Source: Coprenecus sp949297365 (GTDB lineage: Bacteria > Bacteroidota > Bacteroidia > Bacteroidales > UBA932). Taken from it: DNA of 64,000 bases. Numbering within the stretch: position 1 is the stretch's first letter; each line of letters starts with the position of its first letter. The DNA is taken from NCBI GenBank assembly GCA_963931055.1, contig OZ006987.1, positions 2,418,001 through 2,482,000 of the forward strand. The letters are read 5' to 3'. A program made the translations under genes and the position numbers. This document shows positions 18,070-27,500 of this stretch, in pieces. The notes beneath the pieces are model-generated. The model did no database searches. It saw only the letters and a list, made by a program, of their open reading frames with translations, and was not told where the DNA came from.

Positions 18070-19035
18070 TTAATCACCTAAGACAATCCATACATTGCCA
18101 AGACCTCTCTCATTGAGCTTGAAAGGCAGGTTGAAAGGCTCCTTGCTGAGGAAACGGGCCAGATCCATGGCGAAAGAACGGGTGTCAATGGCTCTTTCCT
18201 TTCCAAGGACGGTCTTGTAAAGCGGGATGCGCACCTGCTCATAATCAGTATAGTAGTCTCCGCCACCTGCTCTTGAGAACCGATGGTTGACAGTATTCTC
18301 GTCCATCCACCAGTCTATGATGTCGGAAAGGGCAACGGTCTCGCCCATGAAATCGAAATCATCGTACATGGTGACAGGGCAGTTCTCCGTCATCCTCACG
18401 GAGATGGTCACTTCACGTCCGTTGGCGAACATATCGTCGAAGTGCGCCTGCAGGGCCGCGTTGAACGGATCCATATAGTTGAGGACTGCTTCTTCAAGCA
18501 TAAGTCCTACGGGTACGGCTGTAGAAGGAGCACCCTGACCGGATGCCGATGTGATGACTTTGTTGGTATAGGCATCAAGGCCTCTGAGGTTGAACGAGAC
18601 ATATTTTCTCGGGCCGCTGGTCTTTACGCTGAAATCCAGATCCAGGATGATGTCGGCTTTGGCAGTTCTCTTCAGTTTGTCAAGAGGCGACTCGTATATT
18701 GAGCCTCCGCCTGCACCTGCGAACAATGCGGCTTCAGCCTGCTGGTTCTCCATGCTTTTGAGAGTCTGCTCCAGGTCTTTGAGAGGAAACCCTCTCTCGG
18801 CCATGATGCTGGACATCTCCGATATCGCCAGACGGAGATTCTCATCGTTGAGGAAAGCCTTGCTGTAATCTGCTGCGGTCTGAGTGTTTCCGCTCTCATC
18901 CTGATAGGTAGTGACATATCCTGCTCTGGTGCAGTATATGTCGCTGGGAATAACCATAATGATGGGCTTTCTCGCCTGAGAGAAAGCCGTGGCTGCTGAA
19001 AAGAGCATTAATGCCGAAAGTATGATTTTTTTCAT
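18070..19035 (-). CDS. DUF6175 family exported protein
   Basis: The 321-residue protein has a signal peptide (1-20, ending A-F-S-Q) and the I-I-M-V-I-P-S-D start of the mature part that I associate with DUF6175. A Gly-rich stretch (A-G-A-G-G-G-S) near residue 106 precedes K-A-D-I-I-L-D-L-D-F, which resembles the strand of CsgG/TolB-type folds that assemble into rings. No enzyme motif is visible. In the operon it lies 19 bases before the CsgG-like gene. The context suggests a periplasmic or outer-membrane complex, but that is inference. Confidence 0.7.
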   Translation of the reverse strand: MKKIILSALMLFSAATAFSQARKPIIMVIPSDIYCTRAGYVTTYQDESGNTQTAADYSKAFLNDENLRLAISEMSSIMAERGFPLKDLEQTLKSMENQQAEAALFAGAGGGSIYESPLDKLKRTAKADIILDLDFSVKTSGPRKYVSFNLRGLDAYTNKVITSASGQGAPSTAVPVGLMLEEAVLNYMDPFNAALQAHFDDMFANGREVTISVRMTENCPVTMYDDFDFMGETVALSDIIDWWMDENTVNHRFSRAGGGDYYTDYEQVRIPLYKTVLGKERAIDTRSFAMDLARFLSKEPFNLPFKLNERGLGNVWIVLGD

Positions 19036-19066
19036 ATCCGTATTGATTGCATGTTAATTGAAGTTC

Positions 19067-19558
19067 CTAGAATCCTGAACTGAGGGATCTGATTACACCT
19101 GCATCCTGAAGGTCGTTGCGGAGGTTGTTGTACAGTACCTGCACTTCCAGGCCGAATTTGAACCCTCCCTTTACTTTCTCCTTGGACGGGTTCTCGGAGG
19201 AAGTTACATTGACATACCTTAAGTACTGTCCTCCCGGAGCGAAGAACTCCTCGAAGAAGGCCGCGTATTTCTGTTCGTCAGACAGGCTGCACAGGGCAGG
19301 GGTTGCGCTTACGGTGCTTGTGGCCGGCAGCCCTCTGAACACGCAGACTTCTATGGCCGCCTTCTTTGCCAGAGGAATGGCCTTCCTCTCAGTTTTCTCA
19401 GTAACGTAGATCTTGAATGTTTTCGTACCGTCAGCGCCTACTCCAAGGGTGACGACCTCGTAGTTGCCGGAATTCCTGACGGTATACTTCTGCGCATAGA
19501 TAGGGGCGCATAGCAATGCACATAACACAAGTGCTGTAATGATTCGTATTGTCCTCAT
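19067..19558 (-). CDS. Small exported protein of the LPP20/CsgG-like operon
   Basis: The 163-residue protein has a signal peptide (1-22, ending P-I-Y-A-Q). The mature sequence has alternating polar strands, an A-K-K-A-A-I-E-V helix near residue 65, and G-G-F-K-F-G-L-E-V-Q-V-L near the end, a pattern shared with LPP20-like domains. I do not recognise a named family. It sits second in the five-gene unit, 9 bases after the first gene, and very likely works with the other four products. Confidence 0.6.
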   Translation of the reverse strand: MRTIRIITALVLCALLCAPIYAQKYTVRNSGNYEVVTLGVGADGTKTFKIYVTEKTERKAIPLAKKAAIEVCVFRGLPATSTVSATPALCSLSDEQKYAAFFEEFFAPGGQYLRYVNVTSSENPSKEKVKGGFKFGLEVQVLYNNLRNDLQDAGVIRSLSSGF

Positions 19559-19567
19559 ATGTCTAAA

Positions 19568-20047
19568 TTATAGATTGTTCAATTCGTTAAGAGTGCCGCT
19601 GTCAGCCTTGTCGATTTCCAGGGATATTTTCTTCTTCTCAAAGTCATTGAAATCGTACAGAATGTAATATATGTACACATCCTGCCGTTTTATCAGCCTG
19701 TGCTCCCAATATGTCTCTATTGCGGAATATTCCGAGATATTCCTTACAAAATCCGAATTCCTTACATCATTCATTATCTCTTCGGCCTCACGTCCGTCAT
19801 AGTTGATCCTGAGCATGTAAGTCGTGGTGTTGTTGATTACCAGATTGCGGAGTCCGTCAAAAGCCCTAGTCTTCGCATCTTCGAGGCTGACGGTGCTTTC
19901 CATGCTTATTTTAAGGACATCATATTTCTCTACATCGTGTTTTACCCACATGGGCTTTTTCTCCGCGCTGCTCTCAAGCAATCTGCCCTGACTGAAGGAC
20001 GGCAGGGCCATCATGGTCATAAGTGTCAGTAATAGAAATCTTTTCAT
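19568..20047 (-). CDS. Small exported LPP20-like protein, first gene of the secreted operon
   Basis: The ATG at 20047 starts a standard signal peptide (M-K-R-F-L-L-L-T ... S-F-S-Q). Extending the frame to 20122 would translate the adjoining repeat DNA and is rejected. The mature protein of about 140 residues has K-K-P-M-W-V, L-E-D-A-K-T-R-A and Y-W-E-H-R-L, matching in order the N-terminal third of the 638-residue protein that ends the operon (M-P-E-W-V, E-E-A-K-A-A, Y-W-E-R-R-Y). The two are therefore probably paralogous. The promoter is supplied by a 74-bp repeat unit upstream. Confidence 0.65.
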   Translation of the reverse strand: MKRFLLLTLMTMMALPSFSQGRLLESSAEKKPMWVKHDVEKYDVLKISMESTVSLEDAKTRAFDGLRNLVINNTTTYMLRINYDGREAEEIMNDVRNSDFVRNISEYSAIETYWEHRLIKRQDVYIYYILYDFNDFEKKKISLEIDKADSGTLNELNNL

Positions 20048-20079
20048 ATTTATTCTGCATTTAGGATATTCAAATATTA

Positions 20080-20111
20080 CAAATATACGATAAAACCGAG
20101 AGCAATGCAAG
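20080..20111 (-). promoter_or_regulatory. Promoter carried by the 74-bp repeat, driving the secreted operon
   Basis: On the minus strand CTTG (20108-20111) is followed after 20 bases by a perfect TATATTTG (20080-20087). The start codon of the first operon gene is 32 bases further. The same arrangement recurs in each tandem unit and at two other loci in this window. Confidence 0.6.
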
Positions 20112-20316
20112 TTTACTTGCAATTGCCGAGGTGCACAGTATAAATGACGAAGTCAAATATACGATAAAACCGAGAGCAATGCAAGTTTACTTGCAATTGC
20201 CGAGGTGCACAGTATAAATGACGAAGTCAAATATACGATAAAACCGAGAGCAATGCAAGTTTACTTGCAATTGCCGAGGTGCACAGTATAAATGACGAAG
20301 TCAAATATACGATAAA
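20080..20316. repeat. Three identical 74-bp tandem repeats plus a partial fourth
   Basis: Units at 20080-20153, 20154-20227 and 20228-20301 are identical base for base, and a fourth stops after about 15 bases. Each contains an inverted repeat around TTTACTT (GCAA / TTGC arms) flanked by CCGAG on both sides, and each starts with CAAATATA, the complement of a -7 box. This fills most of the 354-bp gap between the secreted operon and ppdK (20048-20401). Related copies lie at 40.9 and 49.2 kb. Tandem identity suggests recent slippage or strong conversion. Confidence 0.95.
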
Positions 20317-20341
20317 TATGCGTAATTCCGAACAATGTGAC

Positions 20342-20373
20342 AAAAAAAGGCCGGTTCCCAGAGAGCCGGCCTT
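20342..20373 (-). terminator. Rho-independent terminator of ppdK
   Basis: On the minus strand AAGGCCGG and CCGGCCTT (20366-20373 and 20347-20354) form an 8-bp GC-rich stem with an 11-base loop, followed by a run of seven T. It lies about 30 bases after the ppdK stop. Confidence 0.9.
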
Positions 20374-20401
20374 GAATATATACAGTAGGTACTGTTAACT
20401 G

Positions 20402-23116
20402 TTACCTTTCGGCCTTGATTGCAGCCTGCGCCGCAGCCAGACGTGCGATAGGCACCCTGAAAGGAGAGCAGGACACATAGTCCATGCCGATCTTGTGGCA
20501 GAACTCTACGGATGCGGGATCTCCTCCGTGCTCGCCGCAGATACCCACTTTCAGTTTCGGGTTAGTGCTCCGTCCGCCCTGTACGCCTATATCTATCAGC
20601 TTGCCGACCGACTCTATGTCGATAGTCTGGAACGGGTCGGCATCGAGAAGCTTGTTCTCCAGGTAGTCGTTCATGAAGGCACCGATGTCGTCGCGGGAGA
20701 AACCGAATGTCATCTGGGTCAGGTCGTTGGTGCCGAATGAGAAGAACTGGGCCGTCTTGGCCATGAAGTTGGCCAGCAGGGCTGCTCTCGGAATCTCTAT
20801 CATAGTACCATAGAGATAGTTGATAGTAACTCCGGTCGCTTTCTCCACCTCGTCGTGTACGCGGTCGCAGATCTTCTTCTGGAAGTCGAGCTCGCGGACG
20901 ATGATGGTGACGGGTATCATGATCTCAGGTCTGGGATTGAGGCCTTCCTTTATCAGTTCGGCAGTAGCGTTGAAGATAGCGCGGAACTGTGTCTCGCTTA
21001 TCTCGGGGTATGTGACACCCAGACGTACTCCGCGGTGTCCCATCATGGGGTTGACCTCATGCAGGCTCTCGCCGCGTTTTTCAATATCGTCAACGCTTAC
21101 GCCCAGCTCTTTGGCCAGTTCAGCCTCTTTCTCGGGAGTCTGAGGCACGAACTCATGGAGAGGCGGGTCGAGCAGACGGAAAGTAACGGGCTTGCCGTCC
21201 ATTACCTTCAAGGTATTCTTTACGGCCTCCTTGATGTAAGGCTCCAGTTCAGCCAGAGCGGCCTTTCTCTCTTCGTAGGTCTTGGAGAGTATCATTTTCC
21301 TGAGCTTGGACAGAGGTGCCTCTGAATGAGCACCGTAGAACATGTGCTCTATACGGAAGAGGCCGATGCCCTCGGCTCCGAACGAGAGGGCCCTTGCAGC
21401 GTCCTCGGGAGTGTCGGCGTTGGTGCGCACACCCAGTCTGCGGTACTTGTCCACGAGGGTCATGTATTCTACGAAGCGGGGATTCTCGGATGCGTCCATG
21501 GTCTCAACGGGTACGTCGTATACGAAGCCCTTGCTTCCGTTGAGCGAGAATACGTCTCCTTCCTTATATGTCTTGCCGTTGATGGTGAGGGTCTTGGCTT
21601 CCAGGTTGATATGCAGGGCATCGCAGCCTACGATGCAGCATTTGCCCCATCCGCGGGCAACGAGAGCCGCGTGTGATGTCATACCTCCGCGTGCGGTGAG
21701 CAGACCGTCGGCTGCACGCATTCCCTCTACGTCTTCGGGATTGGTCTCCTCGCGGACGAGGATTACTTTTTCCTTACGTGCGGCTGCTGCAACGGCATCC
21801 TCAGCTGTGAATACTATCTTGCCGACTGAGCCTCCGGGGCCTGCGGGCAGACCCTGTGCGATGACTGTGGCCTTCTTTTCAGCAGAAGGGTTGAGGATAG
21901 GGTGGAGGAGTTCGTCAAGCTGGCCGGGAGCCACTCTCATGACGGCTGTCTTCTCGTCGATAAGGCCCTCGTGGAGCATGTCCATCGCCATATTGAGGGC
22001 AGCCAGTCCGGTTCTCTTGCCGACACGGCACTGGAGCATCCAGAGCTTGCCGTCCTGTATGGTGAACTCGATGTCCTGCATGTCCTTGAAGTGGTCCTCA
22101 AGATGGTTCTGGATGTCATCCAGCTCTTTATAAACCTCGGGCATGGCCGTCTCGAGGGATGCGAGATTGCGGTTGTGCTCGTTCTTGGTGGCCTCGTTCA
22201 GAGGGTTGGGGGTACGTATACCTGCGACCACGTCCTCGCCCTGGGCGTTGATGAGCCATTCTCCGTAGAACTTGTTCTCACCTGTAGCGGGGTTACGGGA
22301 GAACGCCACTCCTGTAGCGGAGTTGTCACCCATGTTGCCGAATACCATGGCCTGTACATTCACGGCTGTACCCCAGTCATCGGGTATGCCCTCGATGCGG
22401 CGGTAAGCAATGGCCCTCTTTCCGTTCCATGATTTGAACACGGCTCCGATACCGCCCCAGAGCTGCTCGTAAGCGTTGTCGGGGAATTCCTTGCCGAGTA
22501 CCTGCTTTACGCGAACCTTGAAGTCGGCGCAGAGCTGCTTGAGGTCATCCTCGGTCAGGTCTGTATCGCTCTTGTAGCCCTTCCTGGCTTTAAGCTCGCC
22601 GAGCATCCTGTCAAGCTGAACCCTGATGCCCTGGCCTTCAGCGGGCTCGATGCCCTCTGCCTTTTCCATCACCACGTCCGAGTACATCATGATCAGACGG
22701 CGGTAGGCATCGTATACGAAGCGGGGATTCTGCGTCTTGGCGATCATCCCGGGTATGGTTGCGGAACAAAGTCCGATATTCAAGACTGTCTCCATCATTC
22801 CGGGCATGGATGAGCGTGCTCCGGAGCGGCAGGATACGAGGAGAGGGTTCTCCTTATCCCCGAATTTTCTGCCCATCATCTTCTCTGCGCGGGCAAGTGC
22901 GTCGTTGACCTCTTTCTCCAGATCTGCGGGATATTTGCATCCCAGATTGTAATACTCTGTGCAGCACTCTGTAGTGATGGTGAATCCTGCGGGAACAGGC
23001 ATTCCGAGTGTACACATCTCAGCGAGGTTGGCACCTTTACCGCCAAGGAGGTTTCTCATTGAACCGTTTCCCTCGGCCTCTTTACCTCCAAAGAAATAAA
23101 CTCGTTTGTTTGACAT
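20402..23116 (-). CDS. ppdK: Pyruvate, phosphate dikinase
   Basis: PPDK interconverts pyruvate + ATP + Pi and phosphoenolpyruvate + AMP + PPi; in anaerobes it often runs in the glycolytic or anaplerotic direction. The 904-residue protein has the usual three parts. These are an N-terminal nucleotide-binding domain (G-G-K-G-A-N-L-A-E-M near residue 30), the swivelling phosphohistidine domain with G-G-M-T-S-H-A-A-L near residue 480, and the C-terminal pyruvate/PEP TIM barrel (G-I-G-L-F-R-I-E-H-M-F, G-I-C-G-E-H-G-G-D-P). It is monocistronic between a TATTTTTG promoter box and a strong terminator. Confidence 0.97.
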   Translation of the reverse strand: MSNKRVYFFGGKEAEGNGSMRNLLGGKGANLAEMCTLGMPVPAGFTITTECCTEYYNLGCKYPADLEKEVNDALARAEKMMGRKFGDKENPLLVSCRSGARSSMPGMMETVLNIGLCSATIPGMIAKTQNPRFVYDAYRRLIMMYSDVVMEKAEGIEPAEGQGIRVQLDRMLGELKARKGYKSDTDLTEDDLKQLCADFKVRVKQVLGKEFPDNAYEQLWGGIGAVFKSWNGKRAIAYRRIEGIPDDWGTAVNVQAMVFGNMGDNSATGVAFSRNPATGENKFYGEWLINAQGEDVVAGIRTPNPLNEATKNEHNRNLASLETAMPEVYKELDDIQNHLEDHFKDMQDIEFTIQDGKLWMLQCRVGKRTGLAALNMAMDMLHEGLIDEKTAVMRVAPGQLDELLHPILNPSAEKKATVIAQGLPAGPGGSVGKIVFTAEDAVAAAARKEKVILVREETNPEDVEGMRAADGLLTARGGMTSHAALVARGWGKCCIVGCDALHINLEAKTLTINGKTYKEGDVFSLNGSKGFVYDVPVETMDASENPRFVEYMTLVDKYRRLGVRTNADTPEDAARALSFGAEGIGLFRIEHMFYGAHSEAPLSKLRKMILSKTYEERKAALAELEPYIKEAVKNTLKVMDGKPVTFRLLDPPLHEFVPQTPEKEAELAKELGVSVDDIEKRGESLHEVNPMMGHRGVRLGVTYPEISETQFRAIFNATAELIKEGLNPRPEIMIPVTIIVRELDFQKKICDRVHDEVEKATGVTINYLYGTMIEIPRAALLANFMAKTAQFFSFGTNDLTQMTFGFSRDDIGAFMNDYLENKLLDADPFQTIDIESVGKLIDIGVQGGRSTNPKLKVGICGEHGGDPASVEFCHKIGMDYVSCSPFRVPIARLAAAQAAIKAER

Positions 23117-23157
23117 AGAATATAAAATTAGTTAAATTTGGTCTGATATGTCAGGCG

Positions 23158-23165
23158 CAAAAATA
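23158..23165 (-). promoter_or_regulatory. -7 box of ppdK
   Basis: A TATTTTTG on the minus strand matches TAnnTTTG, 41 bases before the ppdK start. The -33 region is T-rich without a clean TTTG. Confidence 0.5.
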
Positions 23166-23196
23166 GTAAAAATCGGAAAAACATAAAACAGCCTTT

Positions 23197-24591
23197 CTAT
23201 AAAAGTTTGTCGGCGAGGCCGGAAAGTTCGCTGCGCTCTCCTCTGGTCATGTTGATGTGTGCAAACACGCTTTGTCCGAAAAACTTGTCGCACAGGTGGG
23301 TCAGGCCGTTGGAGTAGAAGTCCAGATAAGGCTGATCTATCTGGTAGATGTCGCCCGTGAAGACTATCTTGGTGCCCTCGCCGGCCCTGGTGATGATGGT
23401 CTTGACCTCGTGGGGAGTCAGGTTCTGGGACTCGTCCACGATGAAGAACACGTTGCCGAGGCTGCGTCCGCGGATATAGGCCAGCGGATTGATGAGCAGC
23501 TTCTCCGTCTTGAGCATGTCGTCGATCTGCGCTACTTCCTTGCTGCCCGGGCCGTAGCAGCTCTTGATGACGGCCAGGTTGTCGAACAGCGGCAGCATGT
23601 ACGGACTGATCTTTTTCTCCACAGAGCCGGGCAGGAAACCCAGTTCCTGGTTCTTAAGGGGAATCACCGGCCGGGAGAGCAGTATCTGCTCGTAACTGCC
23701 GGCCTGAGCCAGGGCTCCTGCCAGGGCCAGCAGGGTCTTGCCAGTGCCGGCCCGGCCTGTCAGGGCTATCAGCTTGATATCCGGATTCAGTACGGCATCC
23801 AGGGCGAGGATCTGCTCGTCGTTGCGCGGCTCAATGCCGAAGGCTGTCTGTGGCCTTACCTTGACGATACAGCGGCTCCGGTTGTCATACCTGGCCAGGG
23901 TCACGTTGCGGTTACTGTCAAATATCCTGTAGTATTGGTTGCAGGCAGGTCTGCGCCGCAGTCCGAGCTCCGAATAGGGGATTCCGTCCGCGTCCGAGTC
24001 TATCCGGCGGATGAGGGAATCCTTCATATTCCGTACAGTCAGCACTTCCTTTTCAGTCCTGACTACCCGTTTTTCCTCTACCTTGTCGGAGAGGTAGTCC
24101 TGCGCCATAAGGCCGAGTGCCTTGGCTTTCAGCCTCATATTGACGTCCTTGGTGACTAGGATTACCTTGCGGTCGGGAGTATTGTCCCGCAGCCATACGG
24201 CCGTGGCTATGATGCGGTGGTCGGGGATGTCGTCTATCAGCGAGTCCCTCATAGCCTGAGTGTAGCCGTGTCCCATCTCTATCTTTATGTGACCGCGTCC
24301 TTTGCCGAGGCTGATGCCCTGGTCGAACAGGGTATTGTCCGAGATGCGGTCCAGCTCCCGCACAAACGCCCTGGCGTTATAACCGAGGTTGTCGTCGCCT
24401 TTCTTGAACTTGTCCAGCTCCTCGATGACACTTACAGGAATGTAGATGTCGTTGTCCTGGAAATTGAAGATGGAGCGGCTGTCATGCAGGATGACATTGG
24501 TGTCCAGGACAAATATCTTGGGCGGCCGCCCCGGATGGCTGTCAGTGTTCCTAAAGTCGTTCTTGAAGCGTTTCAGCGTCTTTCCAGCCAT
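23197..24591 (-). CDS. PhoH family protein with N-terminal PIN domain
   Basis: The 464-residue protein joins a PIN ribonuclease-like domain (residues 25-165, starting V-L-D-T-N-V-I-L-H-D, with further acids E-E-L-D and D-H-R-I-I) to a PhoH ATPase domain. The ATPase has Walker A G-R-A-G-T-G-K-T near residue 282 and Walker B F-I-V-D-E-S-Q-N-L. This PhoH2/YlaK arrangement has been linked to ATP-dependent RNA unwinding and cleavage. It is cytosolic. The ATG lies inside the end of purL (19-base overlap), so it is expressed behind purL, although no functional link to purine synthesis is known. Confidence 0.92.
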   Translation of the reverse strand: MAGKTLKRFKNDFRNTDSHPGRPPKIFVLDTNVILHDSRSIFNFQDNDIYIPVSVIEELDKFKKGDDNLGYNARAFVRELDRISDNTLFDQGISLGKGRGHIKIEMGHGYTQAMRDSLIDDIPDHRIIATAVWLRDNTPDRKVILVTKDVNMRLKAKALGLMAQDYLSDKVEEKRVVRTEKEVLTVRNMKDSLIRRIDSDADGIPYSELGLRRRPACNQYYRIFDSNRNVTLARYDNRSRCIVKVRPQTAFGIEPRNDEQILALDAVLNPDIKLIALTGRAGTGKTLLALAGALAQAGSYEQILLSRPVIPLKNQELGFLPGSVEKKISPYMLPLFDNLAVIKSCYGPGSKEVAQIDDMLKTEKLLINPLAYIRGRSLGNVFFIVDESQNLTPHEVKTIITRAGEGTKIVFTGDIYQIDQPYLDFYSNGLTHLCDKFFGQSVFAHINMTRGERSELSGLADKLL

Positions 24592-27500
24592 ACTCTTCCG
24601 TTTATGAACAGTTCAATCCAGGGAGTCACCGTATCGCTGTCCCTGTCGGGATACCAGGCCCAGTTCCAAGGCCTGAGGCAGCGTTCCGGGTGAGGCATCA
24701 TGGCCAGGTGACGGCCGTCGGGGGAGCATACTCCGGCTACGGCCTCAGGTGAGCCGTTGGGATTGCCGGGATAGGCGTTGTAGTTGTATCTGAGAGCGAT
24801 ATTGTATTCTTCAATCGGTCTGGGGAATGAGAAGCGGCCTTCACCGTGGGCCACCCATATCCCAAGTCTGGAGCCCTGCAGTGAAGACAGCAGGATAGAA
24901 GGGGAGTTCTCAACTGTTACCCCGACGAATGCGGACTCGTATTTGTGCGATTCGTTGTGCTTCATCTTCGGGGACAGCTCCTTGTGCTCGGGAGTGATGA
25001 GTCCCATCTCGGCCATCAGCTGGCAGCCGTTGCAGACTCCGAGGCTCAGGGTGTCCTCGCGGGCGTAGAAACGCTCGATGGCAGTGCGGGCTTTCTCGTT
25101 GTAGAGCAGCGCACCGGCCCAGCCTTTGGCGGAACCCAGGGTGTCGGCATTGGAGAATCCTCCGACGAAGACTATCATCTGTACGTCCTCCAGGGTCTCA
25201 CGGCCCGATACGAGGTCGGTGACATGTACGTCCTTTACTGCAAATCCGGCCATGTACAGAGCCCAGGCCATCTCACGGTCGCCGTTGGAGCCGGTCTCGC
25301 GGATGATGGCCGCCTTGATTCTGCGCTCGGCCGGCATGGTGTACCGCCCGTCAAAGTGCTTCGGGAAAGCGAAGGTCAGAGGCTGTTTCTTGTAATTGGC
25401 GTATCTCTCGGCTGCCGGCTTCTCTCCGGTCTGTATGCTGTCAAGCAGCCAGGAGGTGCGGTACCAGCTGTCTCTCATGGCGTCTATGTCCAGAGCCAGT
25501 TCCTGTCCGGATGCACCGTAGAGGACCCTCAGAGTGCGTCCCTGTGCAGGACGGCCTATCTCATAGGCTTTTACCTGTCCGAGATTGCGCAGGAACTCCT
25601 CCTTGCCCGAGTCCTTGACCTGTACGATCACTCCCGGGACTTCGGACAGCAGCATGTCGGCAGAAGCGAATTCTCTCAGGTCTATGTCCGCGCCGCCGCC
25701 CGTATTGGCGAAGCACATCTCCAGCAGGGCGGTAACCATGCCTCCGGCCGATATGTCGTGCCCGGCCACCACCGGATTGTCCACGGAGTTGAACATGGCG
25801 TCCTGCAGCGAACTGAAGCAGGTCTTGAAATATTCCGGATCAGAGATGTCAGGAGTCCTGGCGCCCACCTTGTTGACAGTGGTGGCGTAGGCAGAGCCTC
25901 CGAGCGGGAAACTGTCCTCACCTTTATCTATATGTACGAACGGGATATACATCAGGGTGGTGCCGCTGTCCTGCCTCATGACAGGATGCAGGGTCGCACC
26001 GACATTTTTGCTCTCGCCTGAGGCCGAGACTATCAGCGTTCCGGGCGAAAGAACTTTCCCGCCGTCAGGGTATTTCTGAGTCATGGACATGGAGTCCTTG
26101 CCGGTCGGTATATTGATGCCCAGGGCTATGGCGAAATCGCTGGCTCCCTGTACTGCCGAATAGAGACGTGCGTCCTCGCCTTCGTTCCGGCAGGGCCACA
26201 TCCAGTTGGCGCTCAGGGATATGCCGTAGATATTGTCTTTTATCGGAGTCCAGATGATGTTGGTCAGGGCCTCTGCAATGGCAAGCCGGGAACCGGCTGC
26301 AGGGTCTATCAACGCAGCGACAGGGGCATGTCCTATTGAGACTGCTATGCCCTCCGGATCGTCATAGCCGATGGCGGTAACTCCCAGGTCGTTGAGAGGC
26401 AGCTGGAGCTCACCGCAGCACTGCTGGCAGGCTATCAGGCCGGTAACCGAACGGTCTACCTTGTTGGTCAGCCAGTCCTTGCAGGCAACGGATTCCAGCA
26501 TCAGCACCTTCGTTATGGCCTCTGTCAGCTCCTCTGGAGTCATGGATGACGGCACTTTCTCCAGCTTGCTGAAACCTCCGTGTCCGTCCGCCCCGCCTTT
26601 GGGAGACGAGCCGTGCATGACAGTCTTAGGTGTGGACCCGAACATGTCACTGAGTTCCAAGTCTATGGGCGCATTACCGTTGCGGCTGTCCTTAAGTGTG
26701 AAGTTGCCCTTGCCGCTGACCTCGCCTATTACGTAGAACGGAGCTCTTTCCCTTTCGGCTATCTTGCGCAGTTCCTCAGTGTCGGACTTTTTCATTACGA
26801 GTCCCATGCGCTCCTGACTCTCATTGCCGATAATCTCCTTGTCGGACAGGGTAGGGTCGCCTATCGGCAGTTTGGATATGTCTATGTCACCGCCGACTTC
26901 CTCCACCAGCTCGGACAGGCAGTTCAGGTGGCCGCCGGCACCGTGGTCGTGAATCGATATGATGGAGTTGTGCTCCTTCTCGGCCACCGAGCGTATCGTG
27001 TTGTACACCCTCTTCTGCATCTCGGGGTTGGCTCTCTGTATGGCATTCAGCTCTATGGAATTGTCGTATTCTCCGGTGGCTACGGACGATACGGCTCCTC
27101 CGCCCATGCCGATGCGGTAGTTGTCACCGCCGAGGAGGATGATGTCATCGCCCTTGGACGGACGGTCCTTGGCTGCATCGGCCATTTTGGCGAAGCCTAC
27201 ACCTCCTGCCAGCATGACGACCTTGTCGTAGCCGTATTTGCGCTCGGCTCCGTCAGGATCCTGCTCCGTGTGCTCGAATGTCTGGAGAGAGCCGCAGATA
27301 AGTGGCTGGCCGAACTTGTTGCCGAAGTCGGAGGCTCCGTTGGATGCCTTGACCAGAATCTCGGCGGGTGTCTGGTACAGCCATTTGCGCGGAGGGCGGG
27401 CTTCCCAGTCCCTTCCGCTGTCAATGCGCGGGTATGAGGTCATGTAGACGGCAGTACCTGCAATGGGGAAGGAGCCCTTGCCGCCTCCGATACGGTCCCT

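Noticed and set aside
20048..20122. Upstream extension of the first secreted-operon gene
   Set aside because: It would translate repeat DNA and hide a normal signal peptide that starts at 20047.
20080..20316. CRISPR array
   Set aside because: The 74-bp units are contiguous and identical with no variable spacers, and no cas gene is near.
24945..26021. 358-codon open frame antisense to purL
   Set aside because: It lies wholly inside purL on the opposite strand, and its translation resembles no family. Codon bias of purL explains it.
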